A stretch of DNA of 64,000 bases from Carettochelys insculpta (Eukaryota; Chordata; Testudines; Carettochelyidae), in NCBI RefSeq assembly GCF_033958435.1, contig NC_134161.1, forward strand, positions 3,162,001 to 3,226,000, given 5' to 3'. A model generated the notes under the pieces. That model did no database searches. It was not told where the DNA came from and was given only the letters and a program-made list of their open reading frames with translations. Positions within the stretch are counted from its first letter, which is position 1, and the number at the start of each line of letters is the position of its first letter. The translations under genes were made by a program, and so were the position numbers. Below, piece by piece: positions 20,601 through 33,410 of the stretch.

Positions 20601-20968
20601 GCATGAAGTCCTCCTGTGAAAAGGGTCATGGATGTGCCAATGGTTATACAAGGGATTGGCTGGCAGACTGCAGCCCAATGCCATCTATTTGGTGTCTGTG
20701 ATGCCCTGCAAGTCAGGCCCTTCTGGTGATACTGAGGTTCAGTCCAAACAGCCAATGGGATTGGCCCACCTGCATCCTCCTCTGGGCAAGGACTGGCCTT
20801 TCTCTGCCAGTGGGGTGCTGATGGTGCTCTGCATACAACCAGAGAACTGTTCCCTGGGCCAGTTATCAGAGGTTCACGTTGTCTACTAAGACCTTACTTC
20901 CTATTCAGTGACCTCATACAGGAAAGATCTCCCCCCCCACCTGCCCATCCAGCAATGGTTTCTGCCTT

Positions 20969-23010
20969 CAGCACATAAGACTGGCTATAGTGGATCAGAC
21001 CAAAGGTCCATCTAGCTAGCTCTGGCCACTGTCGGCCAACAGGATACAATGCCATGTGCCCCAGAGGGAGTGAACCGAACAGGTAGGGATCTTTTTCCGG
21101 CTTCTGACAGACTAGGGACACCATTCCTTACCCATCCTGGGTAATAGCCATGAATGGACCTACCCTCCATGAATTTATCTAGCTCTTTTTAAAACCCTGC
21201 TGTAGTCCTAGCCTTCTCAGCCACCTCTGGTGAGGAGTTCCACAGGCTGGCTGAGTGCTGTGAAAAGAACATGCTTTTATTTGTTTTAATCCTGCTGCCC
21301 ATTCATTTGGTGTCCTAGTTCTGAAACTATGGGAACAAGCAAATAATTTTTCCTTGTTCTCCTCCTCCACAGCACTCATAATTTTATAGACCTATGTCAT
21401 ATCCTCCTCAGTCTCCTCTTTTCTAAGCTGAAAAGTCCTTGTCTCTTTAATTTCCCCTTCATATGGGAACCATTCCAAACCCTGACTGATTTTAGTTTTT
21501 TGAGATGAAGTGACCACATCTGTATGCAGTATTCTAGATGTGGGCATACCATTGTTTTATACAAGAGCAATAAGAGATTTTCCATCTCATTCTGTCCTTT
21601 TAATGATTCCTAACATCCTGTTTGCTTTTTTGACTGCCACTGCATGGGTGTTTTTGGATAACTATCCATAATGACGCTGAGATCTTTCCTGATTAGTTGT
21701 AGTTAAACTAGGCCCCACCATACTGTGTATAGTTGGGGTTATTTTTCCAATGTGCATTACTTTACTTTTAGCCTCATTAAACTTCATTTGCCATTTGTTG
21801 CCCAGTCTGTTTTGTGAGATCCTTTTGAAGTTCTTCAGTCTCCTTTGGTCTTAACTATCTTGAGCAGTTAGGTGTCATGTGCAAACTTTGCCACCTCACA
21901 GTTTACCCCTTTCTCCAGGTCCTTTATGAATAAGTTGAATGGGATTGGTCCAAAGACTGATCCTCGCAAACACCACAAGTTATCCCTTTCCATTCTGAAA
22001 AGTCACCATTTATTCCTACCTTCTGTTTGTCTTTTAACCACATCTCAATCCACAAAAGGATCTTCCCTCTTATTCCATGACAACTCAATTTATGTAAGAG
22101 CTTTGATGAGGGGCCTTGTCAAAGGCTTTCTGGAAACCAAAGTACTCTATCTATTGGATCTCCCTTGTCCACGTGTTTGACCCCTTCAAAGAAATTTAGT
22201 AAAATGCTTTCCCTTAACCAAGTTGGTTTTTGCCCAACAACTTATGTTCTTCTGTGTCTGGCAATGTTATTCCTTACTATGGTTTCCATTAGTTTGTCTG
22301 GTATCGATGTTAGACTTACTGGTCTGTAATTGCCAGGATTACCTCAAGAGCCCTTTTTAAATATTGGTGTTACATTAGCTATCTTTCAGTCTTTGGGCAC
22401 AGAAGCTGATTTAAAGGATAAGTTACAAACAGTTAAGTTGTGCAATTTCACTGAGTTCTTTCAGAACTCTTGGTCAAATGCCATCTGGTCCTGATGACTT
22501 GCCCCTATTAAGTTTCAGTTAGCTTCAAAACCTCATCTAATGACACCTGAATCTTGGACAATTCCTCAGATTAGTCACCTACAAAGGACAATTTAGGGTT
22601 GGGAATCTCCCTAACATCCTCAGCCATGAAGACTGAAGCAAAGAATTCATTTAGTTTCTCTGCAGTCACTTTATTGTCTTTAAGTGCACCTTTTTCATTT
22701 TGTTTGTCCAGGGCAGCAGCACTGTTTGTTGTGCAGGTTTCCTGCTTCTGGTGTACTTCATACTTTGTTGTTCTAGCTTTTGGAGTTTTTGATACCTGTT
22801 CAAACTTTTTTGGCTTTTTCATGGTTTTACACTTAATTTGGTAATGGCTGTGCTCCTTTCTATTTTCCTCACTGGGATTTGACTTCCACTTTTTAAAAGA
22901 CGCCTTTTGTCTCACTGTTTCTTTTACATGGTTAAGCCAAGGTGGTTTTCCTCTTACTGTTTCTTTAATTTGTAGTAGACATGGAAGTATGGCCTCTATT
23001 ATGGTGTCTT
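20969..23010 (-). mobile_element. CR1 LINE copy 2: 3' UTR and ORF2 region (antisense)
   Basis: The order from left to right is the CR1 3' untranslated region (GACCAAAGGTCCATCTAGCT, CAGACTAGGGACACC, CATGAATGGACCTACCCTCC) and then ORF2 in reverse. On the minus strand, frames spell the reverse-transcriptase C-terminus (MVCPHLEYCIQMWS and GLFSLEKRRLR near 21,580-21,400) and the upstream linker (DNKVTAEKLNEFFASVFM near 22,740-22,670). Many stops and shifts break the frame. It copies itself by target-primed reverse transcription in living relatives; this copy is dead. The expected continuation is replaced at 23,011 by an inverted piece. Confidence 0.9.
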
Positions 23011-23069
23011 AGAAATTAAAAGATAGTGACCAAAGTAAAATCCCTGCAAGCTGCATGGAAACTTTTCAG
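23011..23069 (+). repeat. Inverted 59-bp segment inside CR1 copy 2
   Basis: The reverse complement of this segment, containing TTTCCATGCAGCTTGCAGGG, matches the plus strand of CR1 copy 3 at about 53,077-53,135 (TTCCATGCAGCTTGCAGGGA). Both CR1 copies are otherwise in the same orientation. This part of copy 2 is therefore flipped relative to its neighbours. Confidence 0.75.
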
Positions 23070-23560
23070 TTTAGCTAACCACAGCATCCTCTGGAAGGAG
23101 GGTCCCAACTATGGGATGGTTTGTCTGCTTCCACTGACAGGCTCAGGGAAGGAAAGCATTCATCCTCCTCAACAGAGCAGTGGCCGTCTGACTAGAGGTA
23201 GGACAATTCTACAGTGTCCTAGAAAGCCTCATCAAGACACCTCTCTGCCTCGCTTATCTCCTCCAGTTCAGCCACCCTGGCTTCCAAAGCCCCTACTCAG
23301 TTTCTGAGGGCTTGGAGCTCCTTGCAACAAATGCACACATAGGCCACCTGGCCATGGGGTAGGTAATCATACATGTTACATTGGATGCAATAAACAGGAA
23401 AGCCTCCACTCTTGCTAGGCTTCTGCCTGCATTTTCTATGGATAATTAGATCACATATGGGGTTATTTAAATGTGGTAGTCTGGGATATAATTCTTAGTA
23501 TAAAAGTTTGAAAGCATGTCAAAAGTAATTAGCTCCTTCTCAACTCCTCCTCTAAACTTA
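23070..23560 (-). mobile_element. CR1 LINE copy 2: ORF1 zinc-finger piece
   Basis: On the minus strand the reading CIQCNMYDYLPHGQVAYVCI then CCKELQALRN (23,390 to about 23,300) shows two C-X2-C pairs, followed by a heptad-like LEARVAELEEISEAE stretch. This is the layout of CR1 ORF1, an RNA-binding partner of the reverse transcriptase. It lies next to a mid-ORF2 fragment, so most of the endonuclease part of ORF2 is missing. The right limit is uncertain. Confidence 0.6.
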
Positions 23561-24532
23561 CCTCTCAAAACTCTCTCCTGTTTGCAATTACTCTGGTTGT
23601 AAGTTCCCATGGTTGCTTGCTAGCAGGCTTTATATAGCTCTGGCCTTCCTGACTGGTAGCTCCACCCCTGGCTACAGCTTGACCAATGAGTAGAGAGCCA
23701 TACTACATTTAGCTGTGTAGTATTGAGCCCAGCTTGTCAACCTGCAGAAGGCCCAAAGCACCATCCTCCTTTGTGGGGTGGTGGTGGGGGAGGCAAAGTG
23801 GTGTGATTAGATGGGGTCAGGGCCCCACTGTGCCACCACGGTCAGCCCCTTCTGTTCCGCAATGAGTGGCTTGCTGCTACTGCATCTGGAGACTGTTCCC
23901 TACCCCAAAGCTGCCCAGCAGCACCTCCCATCCCAGTACTTCTGTCATTGCTGTCTGGTCACCTTTTTTCACCTCCTTCCAAGATGGCTAGGAGCTTTCA
24001 GCTGATGCATAGACTCCAACTGTCAGGTCATGGGAGTTAGTAGCTGTGGACCAGCAACTGTCAGCCTATCTATCCACTGCAAAGACTAATGTAGAAAAAA
24101 ATACATCTTCCCTGAGGCACTAGGTGCCATCAGAAATTCAGCCGAATTAGTGGGCAGCTGAGTCCTTGCACTGTTCTTTGCACTGCTTCCACTAAATGTG
24201 TGGTGGGATGGGTGGAAGCCCAGAGGAAGATGTAGGAGTCAAACCAAGTTCCAGAATTCTTTTTAAAAAAAGCTCCATATATTTTTGGCATGGAATTACC
24301 TTTTTGAAGGCATGTGTGACAAATAGCTTTAGTGAAGTTACTTTGAGTGTAATATGCAGAATACTTGCAGTTCCCTAGAATGGTCTTTTAAAGGACTTAA
24401 AATTCACCAATGGCTGTTAAAGGATTGGTCTGCTGGTCTTGCTAAACTAGAATTAGTTTCAAAGTGCATCAGGTGCATTGAAGACCTAGAGGATTAGGGA
24501 AGAAAATGGCAAGCTGGGAAGTACTATGGAAC
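23561..24532. other. Anonymous noncoding stretch
   Basis: It may include CR1 5' untranslated sequence at its left end (to about 23,720). Nothing else was recognised. Confidence 0.35.
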
Positions 24533-24889
24533 AATGATTCTCAACCTGAATTATATGTATCCTAGGGGTACATCAACTTGTCTAGATATGTGCTTAGTTT
24601 TACAGCAGGCTACATAAAAAGCACTCAGCAAGTCAGCTCGAACTAAAATTTCATTCAGATAATGACTTGTTTATACTGCTACACATACTATGCACTGAAA
24701 TGTAAGTACAATATTTACATTCAGTTGATTTATTTTATAATTACATCGTAAAAATGAGAACATGAGCATGTTTTCAACAAGTTAGTGATGGTTTTTCTGA
24801 TTTTTTTTCCAAGTAAAGTAAATTTTGGGGGTACACAAGAGAATCAGACTGCTGAAAGGTTACAGTAGCTTGGAAGGGTTGAGCCACTG
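24533..24889 (+). mobile_element. hAT-type nonautonomous element (CAATGATTCTCAACC family)
   Basis: The left end, CAATGATTCTCAACCTG, and the complement of the right end, CAGTGGCTCAACCCTTCC, are inverted. The interior shows CCTAGGGGTACATCAACTTG, TTTTACAGCAGGCTACATAA and GGGGGTACACAAGAGAATC, known together in an amniote hAT derivative. Part of the same interior recurs in reverse at about 50,345-50,405. The 8-bp flanks match only in part. Confidence 0.7.
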
Positions 24890-24959
24890 TTCTGGGAGGC
24901 CCAAGTTGTCTTTCTAAGGTTACCTTGTGGTTTGGGAATGGTACTGGAAATCGGGAAGG

Positions 24960-25095
24960 ACACATTCTAGTTGAAGCTCTGCCACTTTGACTTCTTGCAG
25001 CCTGGGGCAAGTTACTTCACTGCTACCTACAGTCCCTCATCTAACACTGTGGTATGATCAGTACTTAATCTCTCCGCAGGACTTGGAGTATAGTA
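24960..25095 (+). mobile_element. MIR-type SINE remnant
   Basis: GAAGCTCTGCCACTTTGACT, then CCTGGGGCAAGTTACTTCAC, follows the MIR order. The remainder is weakly preserved. Confidence 0.5.
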
Positions 25096-28000
25096 ATCCA
25101 TAAGAATTTCAAAGGATTAATCAACCAGAGAAGGATCTTAATTTGTAATGGTGGTCTGCCTTTGTGGTTGGCTTCCATCTCTCTTCTCAGGTGGGTGGAG
25201 GTTTCATGGATAATAGTGACATCCACACATCCTGGTATTTATTGTTTGGGGTGTTTGGATGCACTGCCAAATTCTAAAGAAATTTGGTTGAAAGTAAGAA
25301 ACTGACATGGTTTTGTGAGAGGTACAAATTTCTTCTGCCTGAGCTCCACAGGATGGTTCACTAATGTTTTGGGGAATGTGAAGCAGGTTTTAGTCTGTAA
25401 ACCTGTGAGGCTTTTCTCTAGTTGGGAAGAATATTACTCTCCTATTTGGAGGTCCAACTTGCTCTCACAGGAAGACTTTGTTGGGTTCGCACAAGAAGGA
25501 TCAGCAGTTCCCATGAACAGATCCCAAGACATGCAACGCTATATGACAGCTTGAACTCCATCTAGCGGCCCTGGTATCAGTGACCATATCCCCATACAGG
25601 TTAAGTTCCTTGGACGTTGGCTGGATTTGTATCGCAAACACCCCAGGGGTTCTGTGCCCATATTTGGGACTGCTAGGCTCTACTGCAATGCAAATAACCC
25701 TTTGCCTTCAATGACTTATGCTTCAATTATAACAGGCCAGCTGCTTTTCCTTCTGCTGTGCTATAGCCAATGTCAGAAGTGGAATTACCATCCTCCGATC
25801 AATAGTGAAACTATTAAGTGCACCTTACATTTATACTCTTGGCACTGTTGGGTTCATCACTCCTTGGCAGAGCTTCTTGTAGCTTGGCTCATCTTTACTT
25901 GTAGAAGGATAAGGTTTGCTGAGCCCTTAGTGGCTGTGGGAGCTAGTCTGGTGCCTTTCTCTGTGGGTGGGCTGTGAGTTTGAAGCATGACTGACCCCTG
26001 TGAAAGGGAAACTGGGGGGCTCATTCTGAGCATTCATTTGGGATTTTTCCACAGGTTCACTGGACTGATGCTAGTTTCCAGTGCAAAGCAAAGATTTGCT
26101 ACAGCGTAGTCCCATTTCAAGTCAGCTCTGTGCTCAGGTTTTGCACAGGCATGGTGGTGCTGGTGTAAATACCTAATGCAGATGAGCCTTGTCTCTTAAG
26201 GAGACACTTAGACACAAGGCCTAACTTGCAGCATGATCGCCTCTGCACCCTTTCCTTTCAAATCCCACAAGGCCCACTGCCACTGGGATGCTGTTGGAAA
26301 TAAACAAAGTCAGTGCAAGGACAAGAAGCAAGGGTGGAGAATTAATTAGGTCTGCCTCCTGTCTCTGATCTGCATTTCTAACTTGCTTTACATTCTGAGT
26401 TCTTGAGTGCAGGAAGAGGGTTTTATACCTTTTGGGCAACAATTACCCCACCACTGCTACCAGAATGCAAATCTGTACAGGTCTTTAGGATGTGCCATGC
26501 TGCATTTGAGGCCTTTCCATCAGCATGGAGTGACTAATGTGGTGCACATGGGGTGGAGCTGCTTTTAGAGCTGTTCATTACCTCTCAACAGGGACGCACA
26601 AGCCTTTTGGCTCATTGGCCAGCTTCTGGTGCAATAACTGAGCCCCAGAGGGTCATGTTGGAGTATCCCACTTCAGCACTTAGAATAGCACTGTGGTTTT
26701 GTAGGTTTACAAGAGGCACTGGCTCCAATGAGCTGGGGTTCTGAGGACAGTTGCCAACACTGAGCTCTGGCAAGCTGTAGAACTGATGGATCCACTCTGG
26801 TGTCCTGATCTCACTCTTCAGCAGTTTGTTACATGGTCTGCATCAGCTCCCTTGTTCATGACCCCCTGCCAATTGTACAAATATAAACAAAGGGCTCAGA
26901 AGCCCCATCCTCACATAAGGTAAGGAGATTGGGTAATGAGACCCAGAGGCAGCGCAGCTCGTGGGAACCCAGTTACAAAGGCTGCTATGTCCTCTCCAGT
27001 CCCTATTACATGTTCAGTCTACTTTCCATGCAGAAAAAAGATGGGATCAACAGAACTCTGGGTAGAGGCAACTTCTAATCATTTTAGATCTGCCTGAGGT
27101 TGGGGCTTATTTCCACCCAGCAGGGAAAAATGAATGTTGAAATTAAAGGGTTGGGTGCTGAGCAGAGGAAGAGACAGTGGCAGCCACCACTTCCAGGAAA
27201 GACACATCTGTGCTGATGTGTTACACAAGGAGCCTAGGGCTGCCAAGCAGGATATACTTTTGGTGCAGCAGGGGAAGCACCCTTCCTGTACCAGAGGGCA
27301 GCCTGGCTGGGAACGTCACTTGTCTCGGGTGGGGGGGAGTGGGGGTAAGAAATGGAATTCCTGAGAGGCAAATGGCAAATCAATCAAAGAAGGAAGTTTA
27401 CACTTAGGGTGTATCATGGCCCACTCAAAGGTTCACAAGTGCCAGAGAGCCAATCAAGTGCCCCCTCTTGGCTGCTCACAAGACTGCTGTTGGAATCTAC
27501 TGGCTGGATCCCATATGTGTTAAACCTCCAGAGCCTGTGCAGACCCTGCCTTGAGCCTCCTAGATATGCATACCCTTTCAGTGCAACTCCTTCCTGAGTT
27601 TAGTTCCCATGGCCCACTGTGCAGCCTCTTGGAAACAGTACTGCCTCTGCCCAGACTACCCCTGTTGATCATCAAACACCCTCTCCCAGAATCGGTGCAG
27701 GTGCAAACCATCTCTTTGGTGCTTCATGAGGTGTAGCATGTATCAGACCTTGCCCGGGGCTCGAATGCAGCATTGCTCTCTGTGTATTCCTTGTTGTGCT
27801 AGTGGAGACTTCTTACAAAACCAATAAACCCTACACTTATATTCCTGCCTCAATTTCCTCACCAGTCTAGGGCACTTCTTGGGCTGGGGTCCAGGAAAAC
27901 TCTGTCTGGTATTAATATGTGGTTTGGTTCTGTAATGTAGGCCCTTCTTCCTTTGGCTAGCTGTCTCTGATCTTGGCCAGTCTGCTGCCCAAACTGCTAG

Positions 28001-29705
28001 TCTTTGTCCCTGAATCTTCCCCTTCTGAATCCTTGTCTAAGTTGCTGATTGTCATCTTTCTTTATCCTGCCTGATAGCTTTCCATTCTGCAAACCTCATG
28101 AACCCCCTTGTAGAAAAGTGAAGAGAACTGGTTTTCCGTAGGAGGCAGTTACTCTTTTCACCAGGAAAGGCCCATTCAGGCACTGATTGTCCTTAATCTA
28201 TTGCTGCTCTGGGAAGAACATGTATCAGCTGTGGTGGATACACAGGAGATGGAGTTTAGAAAATGGCATTTTTCATGGCAGCTGCGTAGTCTGAATATGG
28301 GCCTGGTTTTTGGTCATAGGCAGTTTCCTTAAGCACCACAGCAAGTCTTGGGTGTGAACAGGTTATAAGAGTGCTTTCCAAGATCCAGTCCCTCAAAGGT
28401 GTTGGGGCATTGCTGAGCTCAGTATTCCAATGCATGCATTTAATGTCTACCTTTGTGTGGGAAGCTGTTGCCATATCAACAGTGGGCAACAGCTGATGCT
28501 TGGTAGAAATGCAACCCCTCCAAGGCAGCAGCCAGCTGGACGTTCCAATCGGGTAGCTACAGTGGCTCCCTTTTATCCCATGCCTCTTCCCCACAGCTCC
28601 CATTTCATCCCTATACCCTGTCAGTTAAGACCCCTTTGGAGTGTCCAGCAGGCTCTGGTCCAAGACAATGGCCAATGGCTCAATCACACTTGCCCTAGGG
28701 CGGGGGTTGGGAACACCCAATGCACCACTGACTCAGGAACCTAGATCTCATTGTTTAACAGGATTTAGATACTAAGAGCCAGTCTCGGACTGACTCGAAA
28801 GTGCCTAAATCACTTTTGACAATGTTAGGCTATTAAATCATTTAGAGGCTGCAACAGTGAGCCAAGCACTTCCTAAATACCTCTACAAACTGCCCATCTA
28901 ATTCAATGGGACTTAGGCTCTTATTTAGCAAAAGTTCCCATTCACTTTTGTCCAAGATGTAACACGGCAGGTGGAGCTGCATCACATCATCAAACCACAT
29001 GTTTGTAGTTCCTGCTTTAAGAACAGTACACACTAATTTGTAATGTGAGCCATGTAAATATTTAAGGCTTTTGAGTCCACGTAGGCTCCAAGATCAGTCC
29101 TATCTCATGGTAATGACTACCAGAAATTAACTGGTGATCCAGAGGAGGTCAATTTAGGAGTATATGGTATAGTGGGGTCAGCAAACTTTTGTCAGGCCCC
29201 ACTTTTTGTCCTGCAATTAGTAGGGCCCATTCCCCAGCTTGTCCAATGCTCTGGAAGCAAGCATTAGTCTCCCATAAGTTATGTGCCATGCTCTGTTGGC
29301 AATGGCAGAGGCGAGGAGGGGAGACGACAGATGCTGCAAGGGGGAGGCTGACTGCACTGTGCCCCTGTTAGTAAACTTCATGCCCTTGCCAAATGCTTAG
29401 AGCAGAAGTTGAGGTATCTGCAGATTTGTTTCCAGCATCTTGTTGGTTCAGCTTAAGCAGAAGTCCATGAATGGCACACCAAGCTTGTGTGGCTTTCAAA
29501 GCATTCTGGCAGCAAAACAGTTAACCAAGGCTCATTTTTCAGACAAGTTTGTGGCACTTGTGAGGCCTGGCTATTTCTTAGCCTTAGTTGTCCCATCTGT
29601 GAATGAAGCTTAATCCCTGCCTCTGAGGTTTGGGAGAGAGAACCAAAACTTACCTGGTTGATCTGCACTTGCGGCCTCTGGCAAACTTGCTCTTGAAGCT
29701 TCCTG
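25096..29705. other. Anonymous noncoding stretch
   Basis: No gene, RNA gene or classifiable repeat was recognised. Open frames do not exceed 116 codons, overlap on both strands and carry no domain. Confidence 0.4.
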
Positions 29706-29838
29706 GTGGGGGGGGGGGGGGTAAAAATCTGGGGCAAATGGGGGGAGACAAAAGTGGTGGTGCTTGATCATGCTGAGGGCAGGGGACTGGACTCAGTGAC
29801 CTCGAGGGTTCCTTCCAGCTCTGAGATGTCATATATAT
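29706..29838 (+). mobile_element. tRNA-derived SINE, 3' half
   Basis: GGTGCTTGATCATGCTGAGG, then GGACTGGACTCAGTGACCTC and GGTTCCTTCCAGCTCTGAGA, form the CR1-like tail of the reptile tRNA-SINE. It begins after a G-rich run (29,708-29,721) and is followed by an ATATAT tract. Confidence 0.6.
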
Positions 29839-32589
29839 AAAAAATAACTGACAGGACAGGGGTTCTGTCCATTGCTAAACCTTTTGCCAACCTATTTTTA
29901 GCTTTGTAGTGTTAAGCTAGCAGGATATTCAGCATTTGCCTAATTAGTGGTGATTTAAAAAGAGCTGCTGCTTGGGTAACACTCCTTGGTGCTGTAAAAG
30001 ACAGTCTGACAAGCCAAACACCCAAGGTTTAGTTTTCTGCTACTTGGTACATAATATTTGTACTGAGAATCCTAAATACACAAGAAGCTAAATAGAGAAC
30101 AACCTATCACGTTTTGTTCCCCAAGGTTTCATTTCAAATTTTAATTTCTTTAATTAATGAGCTCATTCTTTTTATATACTGGTATTAGGCTGGTTTCCAC
30201 AGTAACAACCAAAACTGGAACCTGAAGATCTGAAACAGACTTGGGTAAAGAATGGAAAAAACATTGACTGCACAGTGAATGTGCTTTAATTGTGTCCATG
30301 TCCCTCTGTCTTCATTTTTCCACAAATCATCCAGCAGAGGAGATTGGTGGCAGCAGTCTTCATGGAAACATGGCTCTTCAGCCACCAGTGGAGAATAATC
30401 ACCAACTGATAGGCAAATTCATAGTTCACTATTGGCATGAATAGCCTCATTCCAAGAGTCCACCAGCCAGCTTCTCTGAGGAGCCTTAAGCATCCTCCAA
30501 ACCAAGGGTAAGTAGGAGACCTCTTCATGGAAGAGTACCACGCTCCTCAAATAGTTTGTGGCCAAAGTGGGGCCCCTTTGGCTGGAAAGGTTTGTTTAAT
30601 GTGAGTACTGGAAAAACAATCCAGTCCTGTTGGAGACATCAGCAGCTTCTCTGCTTCAGACAAGATTTGATCTCGACTCCTTGAATGGTGATGTGTTGCA
30701 CAAATGAGTCCCCTTGTAGTGAGTTGGGCTATTTGAGAAACAAGTAACCATGGTGAATGGTGGCATGATCCTAGTCCTTCAGTGCAATTCTCACTTGGGT
30801 GACTGGGAGTTCTTCCTGGCTAAATGCTAGATGGCAAGGTCGGGCTATGAGCCACTAGATCTCGAGATCACCGCAAAACACATATTCAGGATGCAATACT
30901 GATGGTCCTTAGCCACCATCTGTGTGCAGCAGATGGCACCAGCAGTATTCTAGTAGTGCTATTAGGACAATGGCACCAAGCTGATTGACTCTTCAAGGTA
31001 GCCCAGATACACAAGGCTGGACCATGTAAAAAAGCTCTTCATTGAGAATTAGACACGTAAATGATGTGAAAAATCCCATTTAGCCACTGTCTGCATCTTT
31101 AGGCAATCAATGTGCCCCTAGACGCTTCCTAACAAAAGATGGGTACCTTTTGCTACTGGTCCTGCAGATATGATTCACAAGGAAGAAGAGGCTGTGAAAT
31201 GCCAATTGTTTTTCCCTGCCAAAACCTTTTTCATTATCTTACAAAACTTCCTGCAAGTTCTTTAGATTTGCAATGAACAACAGAAAATGTATCTTTTCAG
31301 TCTCCCCAGTTTTTAACAAGTCCTCATCAGATTTTTTCCTTTTGAAGGAGAAAAAGCAACTTTTTGTTTAAGGAAAGGGAACACTTCAACAGGAACCTGA
31401 TCTGTTGAGGAGTCAATGTGCAGCCCCATTATAATCAAGGTGAGAGCTGCATTCCAAGGGGGTGATGAGGACTAACAAGGGGCCAGTTTTAATCCATTGT
31501 CCATAATGCCACTCTGAAGCAAATGACTTATATTGACAGTTTGTCAACTTGCAGTAATTATCTTGGTTAACCTTTAGACAGATCAATTGTTCCCTATGAC
31601 AGGAAATATAATATTAATATCCACTTGGGTTTACTTACAGTAACTCCTCAGTACTTTTCCATGGTATCACAACACATCTTAATCAGATGGTGAGTGGGTT
31701 TAATTAGCTGAAGTATAGGTTTTATTTTTGATTCCTATGACTACTTAATCTAATGGAAACACATTATCTGCTCTGAGGTTTGCAGTTTTCCGTTTGTAAT
31801 TATTGCCACTCTTAATTGATAGTGCATCATGGGTTGTGGCTGCAATATGGAAACTGAAATAGTCTCCTTTCTTGAGTAGAGCCTTAAATGCATTCTCCTT
31901 GATGGGTCTGTGCCCTCATCTTTGCAGACAGATGGACTCCTCTCTTTTAATTATTGTATATTCAGGGTTCTGTCAGAGGAGGAAGAGTTTGGAAATTACA
32001 AAGCGTTTAGTCTGCTTCTCATGCAGAACCTACGTGTGCTGAAGTTTAATTGATTGATATCCAGTAATACATAGACATGTTAATCTGTGGAATCTGATGC
32101 TTCAGGAAATGGGACTCAGTAGCTTAGTAAGATTCTAGAGGAGATCTGGGTCTGGCCAACTGGGACTTCACAAGTCACCTTACTGGATCTCCGCACAGGC
32201 CCTTGGAACTGATTAAATACAGTGACAATGTAGATGAAACTCCTCCTCCAGTTTTGGGAGACAAAAGCTCACGGCTTCCACAAATGGTGACTTCTGGCTT
32301 CATTATGGGGCCTAGAACACAACTGATGAGTTCTGAGAACAGCAGTAGAGGTGCATCATACCGGCATCTTTAGCTCCACTGGCTAGGATTTAATTTCAAA
32401 ACTGACTCCTTTGGCTTCAGTGTCAACTGCTGATTCAGCTCTCAAGAGAGCATCTTCCCACTATGGTGTTGCTCTAGTGATAGCTATGGCCAAGAGTTTA
32501 GAATAACTGGAAAAAGACTGACTGAGAATGTCCAGTGTAATGGTATAAGGGTCACAGTATTTGTTGTGCTAGAATCTAGGAACTCCAGG
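29839..32589. other. Anonymous noncoding stretch
   Basis: No gene or classifiable repeat was seen. An AT-rich section at 31,600-31,860 lacks repeat similarity. Confidence 0.4.
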
Positions 32590-32690
32590 CATGGACTGGG
32601 GCTCCTAGGTGTCGGGGATTCCAGTGCTAGGTGCTGTACAAACAATGAATGTAGGTAATTAGGAGCTAAGGGGTGTTCTAGCCCCACTCC
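32590..32690 (+). mobile_element. SINE fragment (GTGCTAGGTGCTGTACAAAC)
   Basis: GACTGGGGCTCCTAGGTGTC, then GTGCTAGGTGCTGTACAAAC, matches the tail block seen near 9,405-9,450 and 53,530-53,565. Confidence 0.5.
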
Positions 32691-32714
32691 TTTTTTAGCA
32701 ATGGCATTACAAGG

Positions 32715-32802
32715 AAGAGTGACACTGTCATGTTAGTCTGTATTTGATCAAAACAAAAAAGCAAACAGAGCAACTTACTAAAGTGCTACACTGCTGTTTT
32801 TA
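32715..32802 (+). mobile_element. SINE head fragment
   Basis: GACACTGTCATGTTAGTCTG resembles the GGTAGCCGTGTTAGTCTG head of the SINE at 5,720-5,915, and CTTACTAAAGTGCTACACTG resembles the tail of the 5,595 repeat. It lies in the orientation opposite to 5,595-5,706. Confidence 0.45.
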
Positions 32803-33055
32803 TTAACAAGGGAAATATTGTGTGGAACAGAAGTGGTGGTCTAAGCCAATGAAAAGTGGACAAAGTTGTTCCTGGCACAGAACTGCTCACTGAAGTGAAA
32901 TTGAACAATTGCCTTATTTTTAAGTTTAGCCCCCTTCCCATTAAAATTGACATTCCCTTGCAAACAGTAAAGGACAGCCCTGCCCCAATGGCTCACAGTA
33001 AAATCCTAATGCTGGCCTGACTGAGGGTGGGGTGGGTGGAAGCTTTATAGGCAGC

Positions 33056-33070
33056 CTCTCTCTCTCTCTC
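33056..33070 (+). repeat. Short (CT)n run
   Basis: About seven CT repeats within an otherwise anonymous segment (32,803-33,304). Confidence 0.8.
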
Positions 33071-33304
33071 CCCATGAGCAGCCAGCCCTGTTCTGAGGGA
33101 GAGTCCATTTTAAGAACAGGTGGCTGGGCCTGGTAGAGATGATCAGACTTGGCTGAGAAGGGGTCAGGTGGTAATCATAAAGCCAAGTAGTCTCATTTGG
33201 AGTGGAGAGTGTGGCAGGAAATAACATGGTGCTTGTGGAAGGTCCTGGAGCAGAGGGCACCATGTAGGGGGATGGGGAAAGAGATGGGTTTTATTAGTTT
33301 GAAC

Positions 33305-33410
33305 TTCTCTGAGAACAGGTTAGACAGATGTCTGTCAGGGATGGTTTAGACAGTACTTGGTCCTGCCATTGGGGCGCAGGGGGTTTAACTTGATGGCCTA
33401 TGATAACAGT
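33305..33410 (+). mobile_element. CR1 3'-end fragment
   Basis: GAACAGGTTAGACAGATGTC, TGTCAGGGATGGTTTAGACA and TTGGTCCTGCCATTGGGGCG match the CR1 3'-terminal region in sense orientation, opposite to the other CR1 copies in the window. Confidence 0.65.
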
